Source of the DNA: Tibeticola sediminis
GTDB lineage: Bacteria > Pseudomonadota > Gammaproteobacteria > Burkholderiales > Burkholderiaceae_C
Length of the DNA: 64,000 nucleotides
Reading direction: 5' to 3'
Assembly (NCBI RefSeq): GCF_003843835.1
Contig: NZ_RKQL01000003.1
Coordinates: forward strand, 230,681-294,680
The position numbers and the translations under genes were made by a program. A model generated the notes under the pieces. That model was not told the origin of the DNA, ran no database searches, and worked only from the letters and a program-made list of their open reading frames with translations. Positions 35,086-44,448 of this stretch are shown here, one piece after another. Each line of letters starts with the position of its first letter. Positions within the stretch are counted from its first letter, which is position 1.

Positions 35086-36525
35086 TCAATAGCGGTAGCT
35101 GTCGGCCTTGTAGGGGCCTTGACGGGGCACGCCGATGTACGCGGCTTGCGCGTCGGTCAGTTCGGTCAGCTTCGCGCCGACCTTCTTGAGGTGCAGGCGG
35201 GCCACTTTCTCGTCGAGGTGCTTGGGCAGCACGTAGACCTTGCCGGGCTCGTAGCGCTCGGGGTGGGTGTAGAGCTCGACCTGCGCGATGGTCTGGTTGG
35301 CAAACGAGCTCGACATCACGAAGCTCGGGTGGCCGGTGGCGCAGCCGAGGTTCACGAGCCGCCCCTTGGCCAGCAGGATGATGCGCTTGCCATCGGGGAA
35401 CACCACATGGTCGACCTGGGGCTTGATCTCCTCAAAGCGGCAATTCGCCTCGAGCGCGGCGACGTCGATTTCATTGTCGAAGTGACCGATGTTGCACACG
35501 ATGGCCTGGTCTTTCATGGCCGCCATGTGCGCGTAGGTGATGACGTCGCGGTTGCCGGTGGCGGTGACGAAGATGTCGGCCTTGTCGGCCGCCTCGTCCA
35601 TGGTGACGACGCGATAGCCTTCCATCGCCGCTTGCAGCGCGCAAATCGGGTCGATCTCGGTCACCCACACCTGCGCCGAGAGCGCACGCAGCGCCTGCGC
35701 GCTGCCCTTGCCCACGTCGCCGTAGCCGCACACCACGGCGATCTTGCCGGCGATCATCACGTCGGTCGCGCGTTTGATGCCGTCGACGAGCGACTCGCGG
35801 CAGCCGTAGAGGTTGTCGAACTTGCTCTTGGTCACTGAATCGTTGACGTTGATCGCGCGGAACAGCAGCGTGCCTTGGGCCGACATTTCCTTGAGGCGAT
35901 GCACGCCCGTGGTCGTCTCCTCGGTCACGCCGATGATCTGCGCGCTCTTGCGGCTGTACCAGGTCGGGTCCTGCGCGAGCTTGGCGCGGATCGCAGCGTA
36001 GAGGCAGCGCTCTTCCTCGCTCTGCGGGTTCGCAATGACGGACGGGTCGGTCTCGGCGCGGCGACCCAGGTGCATGAGCAGCGTGGCGTCGCCGCCGTCG
36101 TCGAGGATCATGTTCGGGCCTTCGTCGGGCGCTCCGGCCGGGCCGAACTCGAAGATGCGGTGGGTGTAGTCCCAGTAGTCGGCCAGGCTCTCGCCTTTGA
36201 TCGCGAACACCGGCGTGCCGGCGGCGGCAATCGCGGCGGCCGCATGGTCCTGCGTCGAGAAGATGTTGCACGAGGCCCAGCGCACCCGTGCGCCGAGTGC
36301 CTGCAGCGTCTCGATCAGCACCGCCGTCTGGATGGTCATGTGCAGGCTGCCGGTGATGCGCGCGCCCTTGAGCGGCTGCGATGCGGCCAGTTCCTCACGG
36401 ATGGCCATGAGGCCGGGCATCTCGGTCTCGGCGATGCGGATTTCTTTGCGGCCCCAGTCAGCCAGGCCCATGTCGGCAATGGCGCGATCGGCTGCTGTGT
36501 TGGGGGTGGGGATGCGTGCGTTCAT
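35086..36525 (-). CDS. ahcY: adenosylhomocysteinase (SAH hydrolase)
   Basis: A 479-residue NAD-dependent enzyme splitting SAH into adenosine and homocysteine. Conserved parts are [16 protein letters not shown], the NAD-binding [28 protein letters not shown] and the C-terminal [10 protein letters not shown]. The long form with the internal insert typical of proteobacteria is present. First gene of ahcY-tlyA-metF-metY and directly preceded by an SAH riboswitch. Confidence 0.97.
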   Translation of the reverse strand: MNARIPTPNTAADRAIADMGLADWGRKEIRIAETEMPGLMAIREELAASQPLKGARITGSLHMTIQTAVLIETLQALGARVRWASCNIFSTQDHAAAAIAAAGTPVFAIKGESLADYWDYTHRIFEFGPAGAPDEGPNMILDDGGDATLLMHLGRRAETDPSVIANPQSEEERCLYAAIRAKLAQDPTWYSRKSAQIIGVTEETTTGVHRLKEMSAQGTLLFRAINVNDSVTKSKFDNLYGCRESLVDGIKRATDVMIAGKIAVVCGYGDVGKGSAQALRALSAQVWVTEIDPICALQAAMEGYRVVTMDEAADKADIFVTATGNRDVITYAHMAAMKDQAIVCNIGHFDNEIDVAALEANCRFEEIKPQVDHVVFPDGKRIILLAKGRLVNLGCATGHPSFVMSSSFANQTIAQVELYTHPERYEPGKVYVLPKHLDEKVARLHLKKVGAKLTELTDAQAAYIGVPRQGPYKADSYRY

Positions 36526-36579
36526 GAGGGGCTCCAAAACAACAAAGAGTGGAACCGCCGCACACCGGGAGGGGGACGA

Positions 36580-36672
36580 ACTCACCCCAGTTGCAGCGGG
36601 TGAGCGTCGTTGTGTTTCTGTTCCGAGCCTCACGCCCCACCATCGGCAGGGGCGCTGCAACGCTCCTCGGAA
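36580..36672 (-). ncRNA. SAH riboswitch upstream of ahcY
   Basis: On the minus strand the leader reads CCGAGGAGCGTTGCAGCG, then AGGCTCGG closing the first helix, then GACGCTCACCCGCTGCAAC and GGGGTGAG. This is the conserved SAH-aptamer order, with GAGGAGCG(T)TGCA and GCTCACC...GGGTGAG. The GGGTGAG strand ends 55 nt before the ahcY ATG. These riboswitches are known to switch expression on when SAH accumulates, which fits control of ahcY and probably the genes behind it. Confidence 0.9.
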
Positions 36673-36725
36673 GCGCCGGATTTTACGCGAACAGACTCGG
36701 GCCCGCGCGCGAGGGAGTTGTTCAA

Positions 36726-36960
36726 CCTAAATCCGGCAGTTGGGCGCGCCTGGGCGGGTCGTCATCGGGTGCGCGGGCAAGGCGCAAACCACAGCCATGG
36801 CGGGTGCCATGGCGAGGATTTGCAACGCCGCCCCCGCGCCCGAGGGCGACTCGAACGGGCGCACAGCGCTCGCCCAAAAGGTGTAGGGCCTGCGCACTGA
36901 AAATTGCTGAAACATCAACACATTGCTTTTCGCGAGTAGCGGTCAACTGCCGGATTTAGG
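36726..36960 (+). mobile_element. family B palindromic element, copy B2 (235 bp)
   Basis: Same perfect 17-bp inverted ends as B1, with a perfect 5-bp flanking duplication TTCAA (36721-36725 and 36961-36965). The right TTCAA contains the complement of the glpK TGA stop. The central core has an extra short palindrome (GCCATGGCGGGTGCCATGGC) relative to B1, explaining the 7-bp length difference. The 436-bp gap between glpK and ahcY holds only this element and the SAH riboswitch. Confidence 0.85.
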
Positions 36961-36961
36961 T

Positions 36962-38455
36962 TCAAGGCGCGATCGTCTGCCGAACCGCATGTTCCCATTG
37001 CGCCATCCGTTCGGCCGCGCGCTCGCGCGACATCGTGGGATGGAACACGCGCTCGGCCCGCCACTGGCGCGACAGCTCGTCGAGCCCAGCGTACAAGCCC
37101 ACATGCAGGCCGGCCAGATAAGCCACGCCGAGCGCCGTGGTTTCGACCACCGCGGGCCGCACCACAGGTATGCCCAGCAAGTCGGCCTGAAACTGCATGA
37201 GCAGATCGTTGACGCTGGCGCCCCCGTCGACCCGCAGCTCGGTCACGGGCGATCCGCCGCTGGCAACCGCGTCGCGGCTCATCGCTTGCAGCAGCGCCGC
37301 GCTCTGAAAGGCGATGCTCTCGAGCGCCGCCCGGGCAATGTGCGCGACCGTGCTGCCGCGCGTGAGGCCCACGATGGCGCCGCGCGCATCGGGCTGCCAA
37401 TAAGGCGCGCCCAGGCCGGTGAACGCGGGAACCAGCACCACGCCGCCGGAGTCGGGCACGCTCTGCGCCAGCGCCTGCACCTCGCTGCTCGACGCAATGG
37501 CCCGCAGGCCGTCGCGCAGCCATTGCACCACCGCGCCGCCGATGAACACACTGCCTTCGAGGGCATATTGCGGCGGCCCCGGCAACTGCGCCGCGGCGGT
37601 GGTGATGAGGCCGTTTTGGCTGACCTGAAAGTGCTCGCCGGTATGCATCAACATGAAGCAGCCCGTACCGTAGGTGTTCTTGGCCATGCCCGCGGAAAAA
37701 CACGCCTGGCCGAACAGCGCGCTTTGCTGGTCGCCCGCGACGCCCGCGATCTCCAGCGGGCCGCCGAACCAATCGGGCCGAACCTCGCCGAAATGGGCGC
37801 TGGAGGGCAAGACCGCGGGCATCAGCGCCGCCGGGATGCGCAAAGCCGCCAGCAAATCCGCGTCCCACTGTCGGGTGTGGATGTTGAACAAAAGGGTGCG
37901 CGAGGCGTTGCTCCCATCCGTGACGTGGGCCGCCCCGCCGGTCAGCTGCCAAATCAGCCAACTGTCCACGGTGCCAAAGGCCAGTTCGCCCGCTTCGGCC
38001 TGGGCGCGCGCACCGGGCACATGGTCCAAGATCCACTGCAGCTTCGTGCCCGAGAAATACGCGTCGATGCGCAGCCCCGTTTTTTGCAACACCGATTCGC
38101 TGAGGCCGCGTTCGCGCAACGCGGCGCATTCGGGCTCGGTACGGTGGTCCTGCCAGACGATGGCGTTGTAAATGGGCTCGCCGGTACGGCGGTTCCACAC
38201 GATGGTCGTCTCGCGCTGGTTGGTGATGCCCACGGCGCGGATGTCGGCGGCCTGGAGACCCGCCTTGGCCAGCGCCTCGCGCGCGGTCTCCAACTGGGTG
38301 CTCCAGATCTCGCGCGGGTCGTGCTCCACCCAGCCCGGCTGCGGGTAGATCTGGCGCAACTCGCGCTGCGCCATCGCCCGCACCCGCCCCTCGGGGTCGA
38401 ACACGATGCTGCGCGAACTCGATGTGCCCTGATCCAGGGCCAGAAGATGGCTCAT
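36962..38455 (-). CDS. glpK: glycerol kinase
   Basis: A 497-residue FGGY-family kinase making glycerol-3-phosphate. The start [17 protein letters not shown] holds the phosphate loop. Other blocks are [40 protein letters not shown] and [21 protein letters not shown] at 38455 begins the family domain; a longer in-frame reading adds a non-conserved lead. It is divergent from glpD across 89 bp. No glpF transporter or glpR regulator is present in the window. Confidence 0.96.
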   Translation of the reverse strand: MSHLLALDQGTSSSRSIVFDPEGRVRAMAQRELRQIYPQPGWVEHDPREIWSTQLETAREALAKAGLQAADIRAVGITNQRETTIVWNRRTGEPIYNAIVWQDHRTEPECAALRERGLSESVLQKTGLRIDAYFSGTKLQWILDHVPGARAQAEAGELAFGTVDSWLIWQLTGGAAHVTDGSNASRTLLFNIHTRQWDADLLAALRIPAALMPAVLPSSAHFGEVRPDWFGGPLEIAGVAGDQQSALFGQACFSAGMAKNTYGTGCFMLMHTGEHFQVSQNGLITTAAAQLPGPPQYALEGSVFIGGAVVQWLRDGLRAIASSSEVQALAQSVPDSGGVVLVPAFTGLGAPYWQPDARGAIVGLTRGSTVAHIARAALESIAFQSAALLQAMSRDAVASGGSPVTELRVDGGASVNDLLMQFQADLLGIPVVRPAVVETTALGVAYLAGLHVGLYAGLDELSRQWRAERVFHPTMSRERAAERMAQWEHAVRQTIAP

Positions 38456-38544
38456 GGGGTGCCTCGCAAACGTGAGCGTCGTGGAAGGCGACAATACATC
38501 AAGCCAGCCCCAGTCCGCACGCCCTCCCAGGCGATCGACCGATC

Positions 38545-40128
38545 ATGAAACCCACCCAACGCCTCGCCTGCCTCGAACGCCAACCCCGGCTGGATTTGGT
38601 CGTGGTCGGCGGTGGCGCCACCGGGCTCGGAGTGGCTCTGGACGCCGCGCTGCGGGGGTTTACGGTGGCCCTGTTCGAGTCGCACGATTTTGCGGGCGGC
38701 ACCTCGTCGCGGTCGACCAAACTGCTGCACGGCGGCGTGCGTTATCTGGCGCAGGGCAACATCGCACTGGTGCGCGAGGCCTTGACCGAGCGCAGCACCG
38801 TGCTGCGCATCGCCCCCCATTTGGCGCAGCCACTGCCTTTCGTGATGCCGGCTTATGCGTGGTGGGAAAAGCCCTGGTATGGCGCCGGGCTCAAGCTCTA
38901 CGACTGGATGGCCGGCCGTGCGCGGCTCGGGCCTACGCGCCTGCTGGACCCAGCGCAGACGCTGGCGGCCTTGCCCGGCATCCGCCCCGAGGGACTCCAG
39001 GGTGGCGTCGAATACTGGGACGCCCAGTTCGACGACGCCCGCCTGGCCCTGGCCCTGGCCCGCACGGCTGTCGAAGCCGGCGCACAGTTGTTCAACTACG
39101 CCGAGGTCGAGGCGCTGCAGCGGCTCGCGGCAGGCGGCTGGAGCGTCACGGTGCGTGACCGCTGCTCGGGTCACAGCCAGTCGGTGGAAGCCTCGTGTGT
39201 GGTCAACGCCACCGGGGTTTGGGTCGACGCGCTGCGCGCGCGTGCCGGGGTGACCCGCGAACCCGAGCGCATGGTCAGCCCCAGCCAGGGCGTGCATGTG
39301 GTGGTGGACCGCACGGTGTTGCCGGGCGATCACGCGCTGTTGGTGCCCAAGACGCGCGACGGTCGCGTGCTGTTCGCGGTGCCGTGGCTGGGCAAGCTGG
39401 TGCTGGGCACAACCGACACGCCGCGCCCCGATTCTCCGCGCGAACCGCAGCCCTTTGCCGAGGAACTGGCGTTTTTGTTGAGCGAAGCGGCCCATGTGTT
39501 GCGCCGCCCCGTGCTTGGGCGCGACATCCGCAGCGTCTGGGTCGGGCTGCGACCGCTCGTGGCGCCGCCCCGGAACGCCCGCGGCGAAACCAAGGCGCTG
39601 TCGCGGGAACACACCGTCGTGGTCGAGGACGGCGGGCTGTTGACGGTCACCGGCGGCAAGTGGACCACCTACCGCGCGATGGCCGAAGATGTGATGGCGC
39701 ACTGCTTTGCGGCGGGCTTACTGCCCCCCAGGCCCGGCGCGCAAACCGCCCGGCACCGTCTGGACGGAGCCCCTGTCGACGGCGAGCCTCCGTCCCCGCC
39801 GGTGCCGATACACGCGCCACCGGGCTTGCATCTCTATGGCCGCCGGGCCCCGGAAGTGCTGGCCTGTCCAGGCGCGCACAACCTGCTGGGACTGGGCTTG
39901 ACCGAAGCCATGGTGCGCTACGCCGTGCGCCATGAATACGCGCACACGGTCGAAGACGTGCTCGCCCGGCGCTGGCGCGCCCTCTTTCTCGATGCCCGAG
40001 CCGCCGCCGCGATGGCGCCCCGGGTCGCCGAGATCCTGACCGAAGAAGGCTGCGCGGAGCCTCGACTCGGCGAGTTCGAGGCGCTGTGCCGCCACTACCT
40101 GCCCGACGGCCCGCAACATCCCGCATGA
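38545..40128 (+). CDS. glpD: glycerol-3-phosphate dehydrogenase (aerobic, FAD)
   Basis: A 527-residue membrane-associated flavoprotein oxidising G3P to DHAP and feeding quinones. The FAD motif is VVVGGGATGLGVALDAALRG. The GGTSSRSTKLLHGGVRYL signature follows, and the C-terminal domain has GGKWTTYRAMAEDV and HEYAHTVEDVLARR. Divergent partner of glpK; shared regulation is likely. Confidence 0.96.
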   Translation: MKPTQRLACLERQPRLDLVVVGGGATGLGVALDAALRGFTVALFESHDFAGGTSSRSTKLLHGGVRYLAQGNIALVREALTERSTVLRIAPHLAQPLPFVMPAYAWWEKPWYGAGLKLYDWMAGRARLGPTRLLDPAQTLAALPGIRPEGLQGGVEYWDAQFDDARLALALARTAVEAGAQLFNYAEVEALQRLAAGGWSVTVRDRCSGHSQSVEASCVVNATGVWVDALRARAGVTREPERMVSPSQGVHVVVDRTVLPGDHALLVPKTRDGRVLFAVPWLGKLVLGTTDTPRPDSPREPQPFAEELAFLLSEAAHVLRRPVLGRDIRSVWVGLRPLVAPPRNARGETKALSREHTVVVEDGGLLTVTGGKWTTYRAMAEDVMAHCFAAGLLPPRPGAQTARHRLDGAPVDGEPPSPPVPIHAPPGLHLYGRRAPEVLACPGAHNLLGLGLTEAMVRYAVRHEYAHTVEDVLARRWRALFLDARAAAAMAPRVAEILTEEGCAEPRLGEFEALCRHYLPDGPQHPA

Positions 40129-40225
40129 CGGCCGACTAGTAAAATCGAGCCCTCGACGGCGCCGCGTCTGCGCGCCCAGGCCCGCCGGGTCCGCGCGGGC
40201 AGCGTCACCACCGCACAGGAAACCC

Positions 40226-41869
40226 GTGTCCCAGAATTCTCAGATCGCCGCAGAGGTCCGGCGCCGCCGCACCTTTGCCATCATCTCGCACCCCGACGCG
40301 GGCAAGACCACGCTGACCGAGAAGCTGCTGCTGTTCTCGGGCGCGATCCAGATCGCCGGTGCGGTCAAGGGCCGCAAGGCCAGCCGCCATGCCACCAGCG
40401 ACTGGATGGAGATCGAGAAGCAGCGTGGCATTTCGGTGGCGAGTTCGGTGATGCAAATGCTCTACCGCGAGCATGTCATCAACCTGCTCGACACCCCCGG
40501 CCACAAAGACTTTTCCGAAGACACCTACCGCGTGCTCACCGCGGTCGATTCGGCGCTGATGGTGATCGACGCGGCCAACGGCGTCGAGGCGCAGACCAAG
40601 CGGCTCATCGAAGTCTGCCGCCAGCGCAACACGCCCATCCTCACCTTCGTCAACAAGATGGACCGCGAGGTGCGCGACCCGCTCGACATCCTCGACGAGG
40701 TCGAGCGCGAGCTCGGCATGCCCTGCGTGCCGATGACCTGGCCGGTGGGCCAGGGCAAGCATTTCGGCGGCATCATCAACCTGCGCACGCAGGCGATGAC
40801 GGTGTTCGAAGCCGGCAGCGAGCGCCGGCCGCAGGACTTCGAGACGCTGCCGCTCGCCCAGGCCGACGCGCTGCGCGCGCGCTTTGGGCACGACTGGGAC
40901 ACGGCGCTCGAGAGCATGGAGCTGGCCACCGGCGCCTCGCCCGCCTTCGACCGCCAAGCCTTCCTGGCCGGCAAGCAGACCCCGGTGTTCTTCGGCTCGG
41001 GCGTCAACAACTTCGGCGTCATGGAAGTGCTCGACGCGCTGGTGGACCTGGCGCCGCCGCCTGGGCCGCGCAAGAGCCATTTGCTCACCCAAGGCCAGAC
41101 CGTCGAGCGCGTGGTGCAGCCCGACGATGGCTTCTTCTCCGGGGTGGTGTTCAAGGTGCAGGCCAACATGGATGCGAACCACCGCGACCGCATCGCCTTC
41201 GTGCGCGTGGCGTCGGGCCAGTACCAGCCGGGCATGAAGCTCAAGGTGCAGCGCACCGCCAAGGAACTGCGCCCCACCTCCGTCGTGACCTTCATGAGCC
41301 AGCGCCGCGAGGCGGTCGATGAAGCCTATGCGGGCGACATCATCGGCTTTACCACGCACGGTGGCGTGCAGCTCGGCGACACCATCACCGACGGAACGGT
41401 GGCCTTGCAATACACGGGCCTGCCCTTCTTCGCGCCCGAGCTGTTCATGACCGTCATCCTCAAGAACCCGCTGCGGACCAAGCAATTGCAGATGGGCCTC
41501 GCGCAGCTCGGCGAGGAGGGCGCGATCCAGGTCTTCAAGCCCGAAATGGGCGGGCCGATGCTGCTCGGCGCCGTCGGCCAGCTGCAGTTCGAGGTGGTGC
41601 AACACCGGCTCAAGACCGAATACGACTGCGACGTGCGGCTCGAAGGCTGCCCCTACACCGGCGCGCGCTGGATCAGCGCGGACACCCCGGCCGAACTGCG
41701 CGCCTTCTGCGACGCCTATCCGCAGCGCCTGGCGCGCGACGCCGCCGACGCGCTGGCCTACCTCTGCACCAGCCCCTACGACGTGCGGCTCGCGCAGGAG
41801 CGCTTTCCCAAAATCCACTTCCACCCGCTGCGCGAGCATGCGGGCCTGAGCCTCGGCAGCGCAGCATGA
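40226..41869 (+). CDS. prfC: peptide chain release factor 3
   Basis: A 547-residue translational GTPase that recycles RF1/RF2. G1 is SHPDAGKTTLTEK, G3 DTPGHKDFSEDTYR and G4 NKMDRE. The domain II and III segments are of normal length. The start is GTG at 40226, preceded by ACAGGA. Its stop overlaps the HAD phosphatase start (ATGA). Confidence 0.96.
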   Translation: MSQNSQIAAEVRRRRTFAIISHPDAGKTTLTEKLLLFSGAIQIAGAVKGRKASRHATSDWMEIEKQRGISVASSVMQMLYREHVINLLDTPGHKDFSEDTYRVLTAVDSALMVIDAANGVEAQTKRLIEVCRQRNTPILTFVNKMDREVRDPLDILDEVERELGMPCVPMTWPVGQGKHFGGIINLRTQAMTVFEAGSERRPQDFETLPLAQADALRARFGHDWDTALESMELATGASPAFDRQAFLAGKQTPVFFGSGVNNFGVMEVLDALVDLAPPPGPRKSHLLTQGQTVERVVQPDDGFFSGVVFKVQANMDANHRDRIAFVRVASGQYQPGMKLKVQRTAKELRPTSVVTFMSQRREAVDEAYAGDIIGFTTHGGVQLGDTITDGTVALQYTGLPFFAPELFMTVILKNPLRTKQLQMGLAQLGEEGAIQVFKPEMGGPMLLGAVGQLQFEVVQHRLKTEYDCDVRLEGCPYTGARWISADTPAELRAFCDAYPQRLARDAADALAYLCTSPYDVRLAQERFPKIHFHPLREHAGLSLGSAA

Positions 41870-42711
41870 GCACGCCGCGCCCCCAGCCGCTGCGTCCGCT
41901 GCATGAATGGCCGGCCGCCCAGCGCGCGCGCATCCACGGCGTATTCACCGACATCGACGACACCTTGACCACCGAGGGGCAGATCACCCCCGACGCGCTG
42001 GCCGCGCTGGCCGCGCTGCGGGAGGCGGGGGTCATCGTCGTCCCCATCACCGGCCGGCCCGTGGGCTGGTGCGAAACGCTCGCCGCGCGCTGGCCCGTGC
42101 CCGCCATCGTGGCCGAAAACGGCGCCGTGGCCCTGTTTTCAGAAAAAAACGCCGGAACCCCAGCGCCAAACGGGGATGTTTCGCTATCAAAACTATACCG
42201 AGAAGACGCCCCCACCCGCGCGCGCAACAGGGCGCACATGCAGCGCGTGGCCGCGCGCGTGCTGCGCGAGGTGCCGGGCGCAGCGCTCTCGCGCGACAGC
42301 GAAGGGCGTGAAACCGACATCGCTTTCGACGTCGCGGAGTTCCAGCACCTCGACGCTGCGCAGATCGACGCCATCCTCGCGCTGCTGCGCGCCGAGGGGC
42401 TGCACACCACCCGCAGCAGCATCCATGTGCACGGCGCGGTCAACGCCTTCGACAAATGGAGTGGCGCCCAGTGGGCCGCCGAGGCCTTGTTCGGCCGCCG
42501 GCTGAACGACGAGCTCGACCACTGGGTCGCCGTGGGCGACTCGATCAACGACGAGCCGATGTTCCGCCACTTCCGCTACAGCGTCGGCGTGGCCAACATC
42601 GCGCGCTTTGCCGACCAACTGCGCCCGCCGCCGCTCTATCGGACACAGGCCGCACACGGCGCCGGTTTTGCCGAACTCACCCGCGCTTTGCTCGCGGCTC
42701 GCCAACCGTAG
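41866..42711 (+). CDS. HAD-IIB family sugar-phosphatase-like hydrolase
   Basis: A 281-residue HAD hydrolase. Motif I is FTDIDDTLT (nucleophile Asp and D+2), motif II PITGRP, and motif IV VAVGDSINDEPMF; the type IIB cap lies between. VAENGAVAL is typical of the Cof/MPGP-like subgroup. Substrate unknown. It overlaps prfC by 4 bp. Residues about 93-110 (SEKNAGTPAPNGDVSLSK) are an insertion encoded by a class II short repeat. Confidence 0.85.
   Translation: MSTPRPQPLRPLHEWPAAQRARIHGVFTDIDDTLTTEGQITPDALAALAALREAGVIVVPITGRPVGWCETLAARWPVPAIVAENGAVALFSEKNAGTPAPNGDVSLSKLYREDAPTRARNRAHMQRVAARVLREVPGAALSRDSEGRETDIAFDVAEFQHLDAAQIDAILALLRAEGLHTTRSSIHVHGAVNAFDKWSGAQWAAEALFGRRLNDELDHWVAVGDSINDEPMFRHFRYSVGVANIARFADQLRPPPLYRTQAAHGAGFAELTRALLAARQP
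42141..42195 (+). repeat. in-frame short repeat, class II, copy b (inside HAD gene)
   Basis: Reads AGAAAAAAACGCCGGA, then CCCCAGCGCCAAACGGGG, then TTTCGCTATCAAAAC. The same order, on the opposite strand relative to the gene, occurs in the SDR gene at 6281-6340. It encodes a loop absent from most homologues and is AT-richer than its surroundings. Confidence 0.58.
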
Positions 42712-42780
42712 CCTGGGGAACCCGGGCGGGACAGGACCGACCATAGCGCCGACACCACGCTGGATTCCCCACCCAAGCCC

Positions 42781-44313
42781 ATGCCCAGAAATCTGACGCC
42801 AAAGCCCGAAGAACATCCGGCCGCCCCGGAGGCGCCCACGCCAGCGGCGGCGGCGACGGCGACGGCGACGGCGGCATCGAACGCCGACACCGGGTGGATG
42901 GCCACCCCCGTGCGCGCGCTCATGCGCAGCACCCCCGTCACCGCAAACCAAGATGCCTCGATTCGGGAGGTGGCGGTCCGGATGCGCGACGCCAAAGTGT
43001 CGTCCGTCCTGCTCATGGATGGGGATCGATTGGTGGGCATCGTGACCGACCGCGATCTGCGCAACCGCGTGCTGGCCGAAGGACTCGATACCGCGCGCCC
43101 GGCCATTCAGGTCGGTACGCGCGACCCGATCACCCTGCCCGCGACCGCGGCGGCCTTCGAGGCCTTGCTGCTGATGACCGAGCGGGGCATCCACCACCTT
43201 CCCGTGGTGGAGGGCGGTCGGGTTCTGGGCATGCTGACCGCCGGCGACCTCGCCCAGCGGCAAACCGCGTCGGCAATTTACCTCGTGGGGGACATCTCAC
43301 GCCAAGGCGACGTGGCCGGTCTGGCGCGCGCGTCCGCCCAGGTGGCGCAACTGCAGCGGCAGCTGGCCGCGAATGCGACACCAGCCGGCACGAGCGGGCG
43401 CATCATCACCAGTATCACGGACGCGGTCACGCGGCGCCTGCTGCAACTCGCGCATCAGCAGCTTGGGAACGCGCCCGTGCCGTATGTCTGGGTGGCGGCC
43501 GGCTCGCAGGGTCGCAGCGAGCAGACCGCGCGCTCCGACCAGGACAACTGCATGATCCTCGACGACGCCTACGACCCGCAGCGGGACGGCGAGTATTTCG
43601 AGGCGCTCGCGCGCTTTGTATGCGACGGACTCAATGCCTGCGGCTATGTGTACTGCCCAGGCGAAATGATGGCGATGACGGACCAGTGGCGGCAGCCGCT
43701 GGGCCGCTGGCAGGCGTATTTCGACGGCTGGATCAACCGGCCGGAGCCCAAGGCGCTGATGCTGACCAGCGTGTTCTTCGACCTGAGGGCGATCGCGGGC
43801 GACACCGCTTTGCTCGATCGTCTGCGCACGCAAACGCTCGCGCAGACACGAGGCAACAGCCTGTTCCTGGCGCATCTGGCCGGCAACGCGCTGCAACATC
43901 GGCCCGCTCTGACCTGGCTCGGCCAGCTCGCGACGGAAAGTCGCGGCGAACACAAGGGGCGGATCGACCTCAAACACAAAGGCAGCGTGCCCGTCATCGA
44001 CCTGGCACGGATCTTCGCCCTCGCTGCAGGGGTGCCTGAGGTCAATACCTACGACCGATTGCAAGCCGCGGCCCGCGCCGGCAGCTTGAGCGACGAAGCG
44101 GCCCGGGACCTGACGGATGCACTCGAGGTCATCGGGCGCATTCGCCTGAGCCATCAAGCCCGGCAAACCGAGGCCGGCCTCAAGCCCGACAACTTCGTTT
44201 CCCCCAAAGAGCTCTCCAGCCTGGACCAACGCCAATTGCTGGAAGCGTTCAAGGTCATCCAGACGCTCCAGAGCGTGTTGGCGCAGCGGTATGGCGGGGG
44301 CAGCTACAAATAG
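42781..44313 (+). CDS. CBS-pair and DUF294 nucleotidyltransferase-like protein
   Basis: A 510-residue cytosolic protein. An alanine/threonine-rich start is followed by two CBS motifs (about residues 45-165; VGIVTDRDLRNRV and LGMLTAGDLA). The DUF294 nucleotidyltransferase-like core has AAGSQGRSEQTARSDQDN, and a DUF294 C-terminal helical domain follows. Many relatives have an N-terminal cyclic-nucleotide-binding domain, which is absent here. Genes of this type are often found beside the exonuclease and acetate-type symporter genes that follow, suggesting a signalling module, but the reaction is unknown. The 68-bp gap before it holds no clear promoter. Confidence 0.82.
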   Translation: MPRNLTPKPEEHPAAPEAPTPAAAATATATAASNADTGWMATPVRALMRSTPVTANQDASIREVAVRMRDAKVSSVLLMDGDRLVGIVTDRDLRNRVLAEGLDTARPAIQVGTRDPITLPATAAAFEALLLMTERGIHHLPVVEGGRVLGMLTAGDLAQRQTASAIYLVGDISRQGDVAGLARASAQVAQLQRQLAANATPAGTSGRIITSITDAVTRRLLQLAHQQLGNAPVPYVWVAAGSQGRSEQTARSDQDNCMILDDAYDPQRDGEYFEALARFVCDGLNACGYVYCPGEMMAMTDQWRQPLGRWQAYFDGWINRPEPKALMLTSVFFDLRAIAGDTALLDRLRTQTLAQTRGNSLFLAHLAGNALQHRPALTWLGQLATESRGEHKGRIDLKHKGSVPVIDLARIFALAAGVPEVNTYDRLQAAARAGSLSDEAARDLTDALEVIGRIRLSHQARQTEAGLKPDNFVSPKELSSLDQRQLLEAFKVIQTLQSVLAQRYGGGSYK

Positions 44314-44344
44314 CCCCGACACGCCGGGCACCGAGGCGCCTTGA

Positions 44345-44401
44345 GGCGACGCGGTATCCGCTCCCGCGAGGGCGCGCGCGAGGGACTTGTTCAGCGTTGC
44401 C
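44345..44401 (-). mobile_element. family A short form, copy A8 (57 bp)
   Basis: On the plus strand the right end is GGGACTTGTTCAGCGTTGCC and the left end GGCGACGCGGTATCCGCTCC. It matches the short copy at 47081 in reverse. Flanking TTGA and TCGA differ by one base. It is directly followed by a family B end fragment, giving a composite. Confidence 0.55.
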
Positions 44402-44404
44402 TCG

Positions 44405-44447
44405 ACACCTTGCTTTTCGCGAGCAGCGGTCAACTGCAGGATTTAGG
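44405..44447 (+). mobile_element. family B right-end fragment (B3)
   Basis: The last ~43 bp match the right end of B1/B2 (ACACCTTGCTTTTCGCGAG, then AGCGGTCAACTGC and GGATTTAGG) with one change in the inverted end. It is followed by CTCAG at 44448-44452, which contains the complement of the TGA stop of the exonuclease gene, as in B1. The left half is missing. Confidence 0.7.
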
Positions 44448-44448
44448 C

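Noticed and set aside
38456-38544. A defined GlpR operator between glpK and glpD
   Set aside because: No clear inverted repeat with the usual AT-rich half-sites was found in these 89 bp.
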